From the NCBI RefSeq assembly GCF_914767665.1, contig NC_059502.1, forward strand, positions 30,274,812-30,338,811: a stretch of DNA of 64,000 nucleotides, in the 5' to 3' direction. The stretch is from Harmonia axyridis. Its lineage: Eukaryota > Arthropoda > Insecta > Coleoptera > Coccinellidae. Below are positions 10,410 through 22,595 of the stretch, piece by piece. Position 1 is the first letter of the stretch. Each line of letters opens with the position of its first letter. The translations under genes were made by a program, and so were the position numbers. The notes below the pieces were generated by a model. That model ran no database searches. It was not told the origin of the DNA and saw nothing but the letters and a program-made list of their open reading frames with translations.

Positions 10410-12470
10410 AAAGATTGTGGTAAGGTCGTGCAAGAATATACGAACGTTCAGAAGTTGCAGCCAAGTCTTGAATTTTAAAAACTGCTTTTTTTCAATGACG
10501 TAGTTAAGCAAATAAATAGAACATAGGTAATATCTGAAACGACCATTTCTTTATGCCAACAAGTTATTGACAAAACACAATTCCACTGTAATTTTGTGAA
10601 TAATTGTTGAACTTTCTCCCATTTTTTTCCATTATTCTCTGTACCCGCATTATGAAACGGAATGCCTATGAAGTATCCAATTTTCTTACCCAATTGGAAA
10701 GTTGGTTCTCTAAAAGTAATAAATTATACAGTATATCAACTAGTGGGTGTTTCTAGATGGGGTGGACCTCAAGTGCATACCATGATTTTGGATTTGATGA
10801 TCCACCCTCCGGTTCGATTAATGCAATGACCAATTATTTCTATTATTGTAAAACAAGACCGCGGAACTCATCAACAAATCACGCAAGCAGAAAAGAAGCT
10901 CTTCTTAGGTGTCCTGAGTGGACTAATGACTTTCAATTCGACTCCGCCTCCATTAAAATGTGATCACACACACCATCAAATGGTGGAAGGTAATCCGAGA
11001 TTCATCTTAAATCTGAGACCCTTCAGGTTGTTCACTTCTCACGAGAATTTATTTGTGCGTTAAAATTCAGTCTAGGGATTTATAGGGAATAGGGATAGTT
11101 TCAGGTTGGGATCGTTCTACATTTTATGTTGGTTCATTCGGGCCTGAGTTCCAGAACACTTGAAAAAATGAATGAAAGTTTCGTGGATGTAGTAATAAAG
11201 ATAGATAATGTTCCAATACAATAATAGAATAAGTTATGCTAAATGGCAAAAAATAGCGAAACATAATAATAAATATCTTGGAGAAACTATAGATTAACTA
11301 ACAAATTGTGATATATATTTAATAGGAGGAGGCCAAAAAAAAAGGTGAAAACTCTTTGTTCAACTAAATATCGAAAAAAAGCATTGAATGAGAAATCACT
11401 GATGTGAGTTCTGGACCACCTGACCGCTACTTAATTCATGCGCCCATTCTGCCCTTGAATTCACGTCGGTGCTTTACCCATTTAATGCTCGGAAAATTGC
11501 ATACAATGTGAGTAAATGCTAGAGGGATATGTGTTATGAGCTAGCGCTCAAAAAGAAATGTAAAGCAATGAATGCTTGGTGATACATCAAGATTCAAACA
11601 GTTCATTAAAGAATATTCTTCCTTATGCAAAGGTCAAAAATATATCTTACTTCCTATTAATTCAAAAATGTTAGTTAAAATTCAACTCTCTTGTGAGATT
11701 GATGATGAAGAATCTTCCCATCTTTTGGGAATCTACCTGGAAATCATCTGATTTGCGGTCGTCATTCCCATGAAATTTTCGTTCCGAAATAAGAACATCA
11801 GTACCTACACTACGAATCAGACTGTAAAAAGAGAATAATGGCACCTAAAACCTAAGAAAAAAGTGAGAAACTGAATACGATAGCCAGACTCCCTAAATGA
11901 AAAAAAGTCAGATGAAATTAATTACAAATTGAACAATGAGAAATGAATAATTTCATTATTTAAGTTACGGTTAATCAGGTTAAAACGAAAAGTTCCTTTT
12001 CGTAAAAATCAACTTTAGCAATGCACAGATTTCAATCCACCTTAAAATTCTCACAGTTTACGTTTAGGAATGGAATAAAAATAATCCATACCTACGACAT
12101 TTAGAGGTTTTGGAGAATTCAGAGACCTTCTATGAGGAGATATTAAAGCATACTTACTACTAGTATTGTAAAATTTTCTCTCTCGTTAACTCGAAACACC
12201 ACGGACCAAGATTTTTTGTCGAGTTACGTATAGTTAGACGTAGGCATAAGTTCGAGTTATACAGTCATTCTTGATTGAATTCGTCTTACAGAGGTTATGA
12301 GATATAGAGGTAAACCAAATGAAAATTCAAGTTATGGAAGTAAAGAACAGTGATATTTATTCCCTCTAGTAGGAGTGGATCGTACATTTTTGAAGAATTT
12401 ACTGAAATTTCATATAAATAGACCAAAATCTCTCTGTGTAGTCAATTGACAAATTCTGAATATTTCAAGA
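10410..12470. other. No gene supported
   Basis: No family recognised. A 68-codon ORF at 10757-10963 has no known motif and no splice or promoter context that would support it. The rest is AT-rich. Confidence 0.5.
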
Positions 12471-12476
12471 GTTTGT

Positions 12477-12511
12477 CTGATGAAGGAGTCTGATTTAGAC
12501 TCCAAAACGTC
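12477..12511 (+). ncRNA. Hammerhead-ribozyme-like core, probably inactive
   Basis: CTGATGA at 12477-12483 is followed by a perfect 7-bp stem (GGAGTCT 12485-12491 with AGACTCC 12497-12503, loop GATTT) and then AAAAC. The hammerhead core is CUGANGA, stem II, GAAA. Here one A is inserted before stem II and the G of GAAA is A, which would be expected to abolish cleavage. Hammerheads occur in Penelope-like elements and retrozymes of invertebrates, but no such element is recognisable beside this one. Chance similarity is possible. Confidence 0.3.
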
Positions 12512-12639
12512 AAAACAGTTAATTAACTCAAAGTTTTATTGTTCGGTCCTTTTCAGCCAACAATTTCTTCAACCTGACAATAACTCATGACATGTTTAAT
12601 TTTGAACTCATAGAAGACTCAATATTTTTTGCACTCGTA

Positions 12640-12957
12640 TTCTTCTTCTTCTTCAGCCTGTGTCCATCCATTGTCGGATATAGGCCTCTTCCAGGTTTTT
12701 CCATGCCACACGATCTGTTGTCAATCTCATCCACTGTCCTCCCGCTACTGTTCTGACGTCATCGATCCATTTCTTTTTAGGTCGGCCCACACTTCTTGTT
12801 GTCCCTCTTGGTCTCCATAGTACCACCCTCTGGGTCCATCTGTCCGGCTGCTGTCTCGCCACATGGCCGATCCATTGCCATTTTAGGCTTGCTACTCTTT
12901 TAATAACATCTGTTACCTTGGTTCGATCACTCGTATTATAAAAATTAATTTGTTGCA
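12640..12957 (-). pseudogene. RTE-type LINE, 3' end of the reverse transcriptase ORF
   Basis: Minus-strand translation from about 12957 reads through NTSDRTKVTDVIKRV, then KWQWIGHVARQ, DRWTQRVVLWRPRG, RSVGRPKKKWIDDV, VAGGQWM and WKNLEEAYIRQW. This is the C-terminal signature of RTE/BovB-like endonuclease-reverse transcriptases, common in insects. The ORF ends in TGA and is followed at once by an (AAG)n tract, the simple-repeat tail usual for RTE elements. The 5' part, including the endonuclease and RT palm, is missing, as expected for 5'-truncated retrotransposition. About 100 residues are recognisable and mostly in one frame. Confidence 0.85.
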
Positions 12958-13339
12958 GTCACTTATGATAAATGGGTGAGAAATTTTTCAATCATGAATA
13001 ATTTTCCTAACGTTATATTCCTTTTCGTCAAATGTTGCTCAAATCTTTTGGATTAGTAACAATGAGATCTCATGTTAGTAGGTAATTATAATATTTGTTT
13101 AGCGTACAATAACAATGTTATTATTTCATTGATAAGATGGCGAGAGAGTTCAATTTCTCCGCCAGCGAACTTTTCATTGTTTTCTTTTTCTCAGCCGGAG
13201 GGAGCAGTGTTGCTATGGAAAAATAAATCAGTTACCCAATACAATATTAATAGCGTATTCGACTGGCTGCACCAGTGCGAATCAATCCGAAATTTTTGTC
13301 GAACTAATTATGTTCGACTCGAAGTGAACTTATAAAGTA

Positions 13340-14894
13340 CAGGGTGGGCAAATTTCGATATTTTAGCACTACTACTTTTAAACCAGATGAGATAGACAAA
13401 ATCTGATACTCCATTCACGGTCTCTTTTTCTGAGAAACTAACAAGGGTAGTATTCATTTTTGGCCACCTTCTTTTGTTTTCGAGTTATAAGCGAAAATTG
13501 GAAAAATGGCGATATCGAAAAACATTTATATCTCCGCTAATACTGATGATAGAGCTCTGAAATTAAAACATTATACAGGCACTTTTTCACGTAGAATCAA
13601 GTGGCGTGCTCGTATTTTCGAAAGGGTTTTTATTTACGCAGCTATGACCCAAAGTTATGTTTTTCCAAAGGAAACACTAGATTTTTGTATCATTTTCTGA
13701 AAGCTTGATTTTTCCTGATTTCAAAAATATATAACATCATATGATTCGGATCAATATAAATAAAAGAAAATGACCAAAAACCTCTTTTCACCTAAGAGTC
13801 TCAATATTTCTATGGTTTCAACTGTTGATGAACACAGAAAAATTGAGCTTTCTGTAACAAGAGCAGTGTCCTTCCGTCAATCTGATTATTTCTATGCTTT
13901 TCACTTATTTCTACAAAATTCGAATCAAGATATGTTTCAAAAGTTTTTTATCTAAAGAAAAATTGATTTGGAAATAACGGAGAAACCACAAAATCGAATT
14001 TTTCAATCGAAAGAGTTGTATTAAGTTGCATGTATCAGGAGATTATTTACATAGGTCTCCAGAATCAATATGCACAAGTACCAATCCATTTTAAACAGCG
14101 TATGAAACAATGCATATATGATTGAACTCAACAATTTAATTACGAAGGGACAAACAAGAAAGAATATTTAACCTAATAATGACAACAATTGCACAAAGCA
14201 CAGTCGACACTTCTTCTCGATATTTCAATAGATGAATATTTGAAACTGTGTTCAAGCTTTTCCAAGTTCGTTTATCTTTTCGAAACTATTTGTATAAAAA
14301 AAATATAGATTCGAATTTTGTAGAAATACGTGAAAAGCATAGAAATAATCAGATTGACGGAAGGACACTGATCTTGTTATAGGAAGCTCAATTTTTTTGT
14401 GCTCATCACCAGTTGAAACCATAGAAATATTGAGAGTCTTAAGTAAAAAAAGGTTTTTGACCATTTTCTGTTATTTATTTTGATACGAATCATACAATGT
14501 TATATATTTTTGAAATCAGGAAAAATTAAGCTTTCAGAAAATGGCACAAAAATCTTGTGTTCTTGTTTGAAAAAACATAACTTTGGGTCATAGCTTCGTA
14601 ATTAAAAACCCTTTTGAAATACGAGCACGCCACTGGATTCTACGTAAAAAAGTGCCTGTATAATGTTTTAATTTCAGAGCTCTAGCATCAGTATTAGTGG
14701 AGATATAAAAGTTTTTCGATATCGCCATTTTTCCAATTTTCGCTTATAACTCGAAAACAAAAGAAGGTGGCCAAAAATGAATACCACTCTTGTTAGTTTC
14801 CCAGAAAAAAAGACCGAGAATAGGGTATCAGATTTGGTCTATCTCATCTGGTTTAAAAGTTGTAGTGCTAAAACATCGAAATTTGCCCACCCTG
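13340..14894. mobile_element. 1555-bp foldback element, family A copy 1
   Basis: It begins CAGGGTGGGCAAATTTCGAT and ends with the complement, with TA on both sides. Arms of about 620 bp (to about 13965 and from about 14275) flank an unpaired core of about 310 bp. The same element recurs at 33721-35295 and as a half copy at 33070-33718. Apparent ORFs in the arms are symmetrical shadows. No transposase is encoded, so it would depend on a Tc1/mariner-type enzyme supplied elsewhere (inference from the TA and TIR). Confidence 0.85.
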
Positions 14895-14896
14895 TA

Positions 14897-15374
14897 CAGT
14901 CGGTTGGTCACGCATGATTCCAGGGCAGAGCAAATGTCTATTCAACTGGTAACGGCGCTCGCTGTCAATTCGAATATTTCAGCACTGTACCTTTTCGACG
15001 ATGCCAAACGCGTGCGGTACTGCCATAATTCGTCGGTTAAGTGAAATAATATTCGTGTTATGTTAAGAAGCAATTCTTCGAATTCCGAATTCAAATACAG
15101 CGAAAGATCACAGATCACAGAACACTTCGCATAAGCTTCGTGCCAGTGCAGTTCCACAAAATTTCGCATTTCCTGCAAGCGGTTCTGATTTTCCAAATAT
15201 GCGCAGCTGACGACGTCATCTCTCAGGCTAACAAAGAGTCACTACTCTGCTCAAAAAAAAAGGAGAATTTGATTTCAATTAATGATCTCCTTTTAAATTA
15301 AAAGAATTCTGAATTTTTTCAACAATTGCTGATATAATTCTTTAATGAAAATCAAAGTTGAAAGAAGTATTTAG
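14897..15374. other. No gene seen
   Basis: Between two repeats. Slightly CG-richer than average around 14910-15240, but no convincing coding exon. Confidence 0.45.
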
Positions 15375-16062
15375 GTAGGCTTGGTTAATCGATCGCCTAG
15401 AGGTATGATTCGATAACCTGGCCTTTCGTCTTTCTCCGTGATTTTGCTCAGTTTTGTAATAATTAAACACTTCTAATTATATTACCGTCTTAATCACAAT
15501 TTCTCAATACGGTACTGAATTTCGTCTCAAACTCGTCGAATATTAATTACACGAAACGTCTTCGATATGTGACGTCTTCGTCTTACTTTAGGTTTCGGTC
15601 GTCTCGTCTTTATCTAATTAGCGACTCGTCTAATTCTAGCCCGCGAACCGTCTTTACGTCTCATTTTTTGAGCCTCGACGGACCGATAACTAACTCTAAA
15701 CTCTAGCTTCGACTTACATAGACTAACTGACCCTTCCTTACTCTTCTTCTGGCCATCGACCTCCCTTTTCCCAACTTGGCCACACCCCTAGCATCGGGGG
15801 AAAGTACTAAGTACCACCCCTAGTCCAATAAAAGTTTTGCCGTACCGCAAACAAAACTCTTCGCGTGACATCTGGTACCACCGTTCTCGTTTTCGATCTT
15901 TTCCAACCCCCAGTAAATCTCTTGAGATTTACAATCGTTCTGATATGTCTGCGACACCTCGAAGAATCAACACTTCCTTTCTAAGTTATATACAACAGCA
16001 ATTGGTTCCCTGTGAATCCATTGAAACGGTCATGCCCTCGACGCTTGAAGGTCGAGGTATTC
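15375..16062 (-). repeat. LTR-like repeat, inverted left copy
   Basis: On the minus strand this arm ends CGATCGATTAACCAAGCCTAC and is rich in AGACG units. It also holds a conserved block with GTCGAGGGCATGAC. It is the inverted counterpart of 17459-18300 and a relative of 26991-27845. The TG...CA style, GACG-rich body and AT-rich end resemble insect LTRs, but no internal retroelement genes or primer-binding site are present. Confidence 0.55.
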
Positions 16063-16133
16063 AAGCATTGTATATTATGAAAAAATAAACAATTTTTTTC
16101 ATCAACGTTAACACGCTTATCGGAAATCAAAGC

Positions 16134-16166
16134 TTCATAAAGTACACAATTGTGTACCCTTATGAA
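16134..16166. repeat. Small palindrome around CACAATTGTG
   Basis: TTCATAAAGTACACAA and TTGTGTACCCTTATGAA are mirror complements with a one-base slip, centred on AATT. It could extrude as a cruciform; function unknown. Confidence 0.6.
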
Positions 16167-16509
16167 ACAATTCTTGTCACACAAAGAATTGAGATTTTAT
16201 ACATCGTCATTCCTTTCAGATTCAGAGTACATATGTGTATAGAAATTGACATCAATGATAGGTATTCAATATATGTATAATTTCAATATGTTGAAAAAAA
16301 AATACCATATTTCATTTGAAGAAGTAACTTCTCATGGCTTGCCTTCTATTACCCAGCAGCGCCAAGAAAGATCACACATTTCAACATAAAATGATATACT
16401 ATTTTCCACTGAACCTCATTCCATCAAGTGTTGGGTTTCAGCGGTTCAGAATTCAACTCCCATATGCAACTGCATTTGGACTGGTAATGATCTAGTTCAG
16501 TTAACTGGT

Positions 16510-17392
16510 ATTTATAGAGGGTGTTTTCTAATTGTGGGGCAAAACTTCATTAATGATGTTTTTACGAAAAGGGTTCAAACTATCATCTTTCATATATAAG
16601 ATAAACTATAGCATTCGCCATTTTGCAACGGTGTGCGTTATTTTGTCTTGAATATACAACATGGTGTTTACTAATTTTGATGTTAAACTCCATGAAGTGA
16701 TAGTTCTATAAATCTGATAAATCTACGTGAAAATTGTATTCTGTATTTCTTCGATACAATGAACCGTTCTCGAGATGTAGACTTCTGAATTTATTATGTT
16801 GAAGTTCTTCTTTAGTGAATTGAGAATGGCATATTTCTTCCTAAGCCCTTATTTCGAGAACGGCTAATCCTATCAAGAAAACACATACATTTTTCACGTG
16901 AATTTTATCGAATATTCAGAAAAAATTGTCGGTTTTTTTTTGGATGTCAAAAAAAAATAGTTGGTAAACAGCACTACTCCTTAATTTTTTTGAGACAATT
17001 ACCCCTAAATTTTTTTTCGTGAAAAATGTGGAAATATCATCAGCATGAGAATTTGCCGTGAATAATTGCGTCTATGACTTAATTTTGATAGAAATCACTC
17101 CAAGCGTTCAAACGTTATTGCAGAAAATGTTTGATTAAAATGAAGATTTTGGATGTCTGTAATTCTAAGGGGACGTATTTTCAGACATATGTTCATGAGA
17201 ACTGTTTTCATTATAATGATTAGTACTATCATCTCCTGAAGTTTTGCTCCGTAATTAGGAAATAGCCTTTATATTAATGCCGCAATAACGCACAATGTTG
17301 CAAAATGGCGAATGCGATGGTTTATTTTATGTTTGAAAAATAATAGTGTGAACCCTTTTCGACAAACCATCATTAGTGACGTTTCTATTATG
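16510..17392. mobile_element. Rearranged inverted-repeat cluster
   Basis: The left side holds segment A (16510-16549, AGAGGGTGTTTTCTAATTG) followed by B (16550-16660, with CGAAAAGGGTTC and GCATTCGCCATTTTGCAA). The right side holds A inverted (17238-17277) and then B inverted (17280-17390). The order A-B...A'-B' is not what a simple hairpin gives (A-B...B'-A'). A second palindrome, about 16668-17000, lies inside: GTGAAAATTGTATTC...CCGTTCTCGAGAT pairs across a centre near 16815. Confidence 0.55.
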
Positions 17393-17458
17393 ATTTTTCC
17401 TTTCATTATCTTATACTTTATTGCATATGAACTCATGAATTAAGGAGAATATTACAAT

Positions 17459-18300
17459 GAATGTAGGATCCAGTTTATTGTTTCCCTGTAAATAATGGCG
17501 ATGGTCAACCGGAAGCTTGGAGACCTATTAGTTTCTTTTAATGTCGAGGGCATGACAGTTTCAATAGATTTACAGGGAACGAATTGTACATAATGTAAAA
17601 AGGATGTGCTATTCTTCGGGATGTCGAAGAATGTCATATGTCGATGGTCAAACTTAAGAGATTTATTGGGGGGTTGATAAGGTTCGAAGACAATACGGTC
17701 ATGCCACATGTGTTTCATCTTTTTTTTCTCAGGCTCTAGTCCTTCTAGAATATTCGGTACTTTCCCCGAAGGGTGTGGCCAAAACGCGGATATTCGAGAC
17801 AGGGTAGTTCGAATCGACAGAGAGGACAGATCAAGTTAAGCCGAAGACGGGGACAGTTCAAGTTAAGCCGAAGACGGGAACGGTTAAGATTAAACCAAAG
17901 ACGTGTACAGACGGTACAGTTTAACTCGAATCAAAGACGAGACAAGTTCGGTCGGTCAACTTAAGACGTAAGACGAAAAGACGGGTCGCGGACTAGATTA
18001 AGACGAGTCGCGAACAAGTTAAAGACGAGACGACCGAAATCTTGAAGTACGACGAAGACGTTTCGAGTAAACAATTAAACGTGTTAAAGACGAAATTCAG
18101 TACCGTAGTGGGAAACTTGTAATTAAGACGTAATTAAGATCTTCCCAATACCGAGTTTGTACTGTATAATTGTGGCTTTGTAAATAGATGTGAATAATTC
18201 AAAAGAGTTTAATTATTATAAACCCAACAAAGTCACGGAGAAAAGAAGAAAGGCCAGGTAATCGAATCATACCTCTAGACGATCGATTAACCAAGCCTAC
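17459..18300 (+). repeat. LTR-like repeat, right copy
   Basis: About 840 bp from ATGTAGGATCCAG to the terminal ATTAACCAAGCCTAC. It contains a run of AGACG-rich units (about 17790-18070) and a late stretch GTAAATAGATGTGAATAATTC typical of the 3' part of insect LTRs. With 15375-16062 it frames a 2.9-kb inverted structure. It most resembles the solo copy at 26991-27845. Confidence 0.55.
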
Positions 18301-18312
18301 ATGAATATGTAG

Positions 18313-18935
18313 ACTTCCATTTTTATTATTGCCATTATACTATTTCATAAATCATGTATTCTCATCTAGGAGAGAATGAATTAAACTGCAGAGAAATGGC
18401 TAAAAATGTTCTGTTCTCCTTCGAATGAATTAATTTCATGTGATGATTGGGATCTAGATAATGGAGTTCTAATAAACATGTTGAAAAATGGCGAATGCAA
18501 AGGTTCTCATTCAGATACCCTCAAATGATAGTCCTTTGAAACATATGAAAAATATACTAAATACCTAATATGAATACCAATAGCGAATGCGATATTTATT
18601 TCATGTTTGAAGGATAATAGTCTCCACCCTTTTCGTGAAATCATCATTAATGACATTCATATATGTAATATTTTTCTTATATTTAGGCTTCCTTTTTCTC
18701 ATTGCCATTATAATTTATGGGATAGTACATGTTAATTAAGTTGATCAATAAAAATTCTGTTTTCCTCTGAATGAATTAATTTCATGTTATAATTGGGATT
18801 TAGAGAATGAAGCTCTAATGAAATGTTGCAAAATGGCGAATGCGAAACATCTCGTTCAGAATCCTCCAAATGATGAAAAATCATTTGAAACATATAAAAA
18901 TAGACTGAATTCCTTATACCAATACTATTATTTTA
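18313..18935. repeat. Diverged direct duplication, two units of about 240 bp
   Basis: The units are about 18313-18580 and 18688-18935. Both contain GCCATTATA, GAATGAATTAATTTCATGT, a short spacer, AAAATGGCGAATGC and TTTGAAACATAT in the same order. Between them lies another copy of segment B from the 16510-17392 cluster (about 18588-18660). They are similar but clearly diverged. Confidence 0.65.
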
Positions 18936-18939
18936 GAGA

Positions 18940-19200
18940 CTTATAACGGTATGATTCATATTTCAATTCCAAGAAATCTACTTCGAATTGCACAAAGTAA
19001 ACTTCGTTCAACAAGAATTTCCTTCCAACTTCTAGCGTCACGGGTTATAGTTCTCACGCGTTTCTAAAAATCCGATTATTATCATCCCCTTATTCGTTAA
19101 AAGTTAATCGCGAAAGTATAACTTCTAGTTTCTCAATAATGAACATATAACTTAATCAAGTCGGCTCCGATACGACAGGTAACTTAACGGTACAGGCCAA
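18940..19200. other. Upstream flank of the CpG-rich island
   Basis: AT-rich to mixed sequence leading into the CpG-rich block; no motif assigned. Confidence 0.4.
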
Positions 19201-19512
19201 TTAGTCCTTTAATTCCGGTGGAACAAGTGTCTTTAGGGCCTTGCGCAATACGAAAATCACGCTACCCATGCCGGCGATGGCTCGTTTCGAAACAGTAGCG
19301 TCGCGGCATCTCAGAGGGTTAGTTCGCCGCGCGCACACCAGGAGCGCTCATGTCGTATACTTTGAAGTTCGCCGATTGCTCTGGAGCGAACGGAAATGAT
19401 GAGAGATAAAGTCTGTTTTGTATCTTCGACTCGCAACGCGCGGGAAATGCGTTGGACTGCATCGTCGACGGTGATTTTCGCGCTCACGGGGTAATGTGAC
19501 TCACTTTTCTCG
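19200..19512 (+). promoter_or_regulatory. CpG-rich putative promoter / 5' UTR
   Basis: GC and CpG density rises sharply compared with the rest of the window (GCCGGCGATGG, GTCGCGGCATC, CGCCGCGCGC, CAACGCGCGGG). In insect genomes such islands in AT-rich DNA often mark germline-active promoters or conserved exons. No TATA box or initiator was fixed with confidence. Confidence 0.4.
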
Positions 19513-19662
19513 ATGGCGATGGTACTGTCCAGCCAGAGTAGGCTCCTTGTCACTCTGTGCTCTTTATTGTTTGTTTTGGCCGGTGCCCTCACTATCAGTT
19601 CGCTGGCCGGACTTTTCAATACTGCGGCCTCTTCGGATCCTGTGCCGGCGAAACTCCGACAG
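19513..19662 (+). CDS. Putative first coding exon with signal-peptide-like N-terminus
   Basis: Fifty codons from ATG to a phase-0 donor, CAG|GTAGCG at 19660-19668. The protein starts MAMVLSSQSRLL. Residues about 10-34 form one hydrophobic segment (LLVTLCSLLFVLAGALTISS), consistent with a signal peptide or signal anchor, followed by a polar, small-residue stretch ending PVPAKLRQ. The second ATG at 19519 has the better start context (G at -3, G at +4), so the start may be there. I do not recognise the gene and found no second exon in the window. An ORF of 125 codons on the other strand overlaps it; the plus strand is preferred for the signal-like segment and donor. Confidence 0.4.
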
Positions 19663-19664
19663 GT

Positions 19665-22590
19665 AGCGTTTCTGTGTTGTCTTATCAATCATTCATTTCA
19701 TTTAACCTCTCTCTGCGGATCAGTTTCTGTCAGAAAATGATTTATTGAGAATAACTCAGATTTTAATTGATAAGAATATTTCTGATCCTAATGAAGAAGA
19801 ATAACTCAGATTCTTATTATAAAAAATGTTTTTTGATCCTTATGAAAGAGAAAATGAAATGTTTTGAATAGCAAGATTTATATGTTTTGACAATTTTACT
19901 TTTTCAGAAATGATTCATGCTCAACATTTCAAAATATTTTCCCCTTAAAATTATCGGTATCTAAGTAAAGAAAGGAAGTAAAAAATGTTTTCATAGAAAC
20001 ATCTTCGTGAATTATTTCGATGACAATATTAGCTATTCAAGGAATTATCCAAATGCATGAAGACCAATGCTACCAGAATTATATTTAAACGAAATGTCGT
20101 ATCATGAAAACTCAATTTTTTTGTATCTTGATAAATAATTTTTCCAGATCTGCATTGTGATAAAAAATAATGAACTTCATCAAGTAAAATGATTTCCAGA
20201 AATGTTTCAGAATGAACTATTAAATTTTCAATAACGATAGATACAGAATTCATCATATCCATATTAATATTGATGTTTATCGTTTATGAGTTTCAATTTC
20301 GAATATAATAATGATAATTTTGGACAATGAAAAAATCGAACTGTTACAATATTATAATCATTATACATACTATAATATTCAACTCATTCAATCCTCTATA
20401 TTTGTTCATTAAATTATCCTCTTATAGAATATATGAATCACCGATTATGATATTATGATATGTTGTTGTTATTTAGTTGCATTGCATTCAGAATATCCTG
20501 AACTATTCAAGATAAATCCCAATTTTCACTAGAACTAAATGTTACGAATAAATCTGCTCATAGAACATTCGCCAACAACAGGTTGTTGTTGTATGTTGTC
20601 TTATTGGACAAGCATTGATGATATCCACTGACATTCCTTTTTTTCTACGTTAAAACTCGTCCTAAAATTTCTCTCTACGAGGGATATTCGTTTTTTTTTT
20701 CACAATTTATTATGAAGAATATCGTAGATTTATATTGAAGAAAGTACTTACTACTCGTTATATTTTGTAGATGTTCTTTGATAACTGTTATTTTGTAATC
20801 ATTTTTTCGCATAAAATCATGTCCATCTATCAGTAGACCTACAAAAAAAATGTGATAATGGGCAGTTCAGAAAAGTATTCAAAGGAATAAAAATATAGAG
20901 TGATTATATTTAATATATCATTGATAAATGATTCAACATCTTCATGGTCATCAAATATGGGGGTTGTCTGCAATTGGAAAGACGTGCCTATATATTTAGC
21001 TACTCCATTATTATTATTAAATGATATGGAATCATTTCCCAATGTGACCCTTATAGAATGGCAAAATTGGAACTTTCATTTTCATGGTTTCATCATATCG
21101 ATCCTTAATAATACTTATATTATCTTGGATAAATAATCATTTATTATATCTACTAAGCTTCACGTCAGAGACATGCAACGTAACACAATACTGAAACTAT
21201 AACAATTATAAAAGTACTAATATTTCCAAATAGAAAATACACTATCGATAAAGAAGAAGAAAGATAACATATAAATATATTTGAGCAGTGTTTCCCCAAA
21301 CAGATTTCTCTATCATCATAACTGTATGTTATTTTCGAATATTGAGCCGGTACAGGTCTCAAACTATGACGAATCCGGCTCAAATTAAATTCTGTCTAAT
21401 CGTCCGTAAACATAATAACTCTCGAAAGGTAAACCTGATGATTTCAGAACTACTGATTTGATCGTAGGTATTCATGTATAATTTCATATTGATCGTGTCA
21501 CCAGAACCAGAGATACATCAAGAAGAATATAGAAAATATATACCATAGCATAATCAGAATCATAGAAAAAAAACAACAAATATTTCAGTGATAACAGATC
21601 CGACCATATGGAAATTTTGCATATAGATTGATTATAACATATTCTAGCTCTGTGCAGAATATTTCAGTTTCATCAGTTCGCCGAAAGCATAGAAAATTCA
21701 AGCAAAATATTGTAAAAAATTACACAAAATTGTCATTACAACAGGTGGTCTCCAAGAACAATAGTGCAACATCAATAATAAAGCGCTCATGAGCTCCTGA
21801 CTTCACGTTAGTATTTTCCTCATTATTATTCACTTGTTCATCGTGAGCATCCTCATTACAATGCCTTCAATAGAATACAATTCATTTGCATTAATTACAT
21901 GAAGAATCTTACACTTTTTTGAACTTAAGTAAAAATATACGCAAAAGTGGACTGTGCAGCGATTACATAAGCCCATCACAACAACATTAGTTTTTCAAAC
22001 GAAATTATAGAAAAACATTAAATAGTTTCAAGCTATTCAAAAAATGACAAAAGACAACCGGAATTCCACAGAAACTCTTTGGAGAAAAACCTCAAGTATA
22101 ATCTTTTGTTATACTGAATCAGAAACAACTTTTATTGTTGGACAGAAAATATGATCTCCACGAGACTCAGAACGAAACAATTCAATTACGTTAATCCTTA
22201 GTTCAGGAATTCTATACTTGGTAGTGAGACGGTCATTAAATCTTTCACAGTACAATTTCATTTCAGCTTTTATAGCCTTTTCTATCACGTTATTTGATTT
22301 CGTGAAATAGTCAAGTCATTGTGGGTAAAGATATGAAATATGCATCTCAACAATAGATATCCAACTCAGTACCATATCTACAATAAAATAAAGAAATATC
22401 GGGGTTACTTGAAAATGCTAGCATGTTTCAGTGGTTTTAGAGAAAGAGTTACAAATAAGTTCGAAAGCAAGCATGACGATATATCGCATAGTATTCAATT
22501 ATCAATTTTCAATAATTTTCATTCATTTTAAAATAACTACAGTTATTTGATATTGAAGGAATAACTGAAAAAGATGTTAATGTATTAAAT
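19665..22590. other. No gene seen; possible intron
   Basis: AT-rich. About 21440-21740 carries a degenerate repeat with the motif CATAGAAAATTCAAGCA, also found near 39780, 41490, 52530 and 54520. No coding exon recognised. Confidence 0.45.
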
Positions 22591-22595
22591 TACCT

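Noticed and set aside
10757..10963. ORF of 68 codons with balanced composition
   Set aside because: No recognised domain and no splice donor or promoter evidence; too short to support alone.
13506..15044. Several 60-85 codon ORFs in foldback family A
   Set aside because: They lie in palindromic arms, reappear in copy 2 with disruptions, and show no domain.
19311..19688. Minus-strand ORF of 125 codons over the CpG island
   Set aside because: CG-rich DNA has few stops, and the plus-strand reading has a hydrophobic signal-like segment and a splice donor. Not fully excluded.
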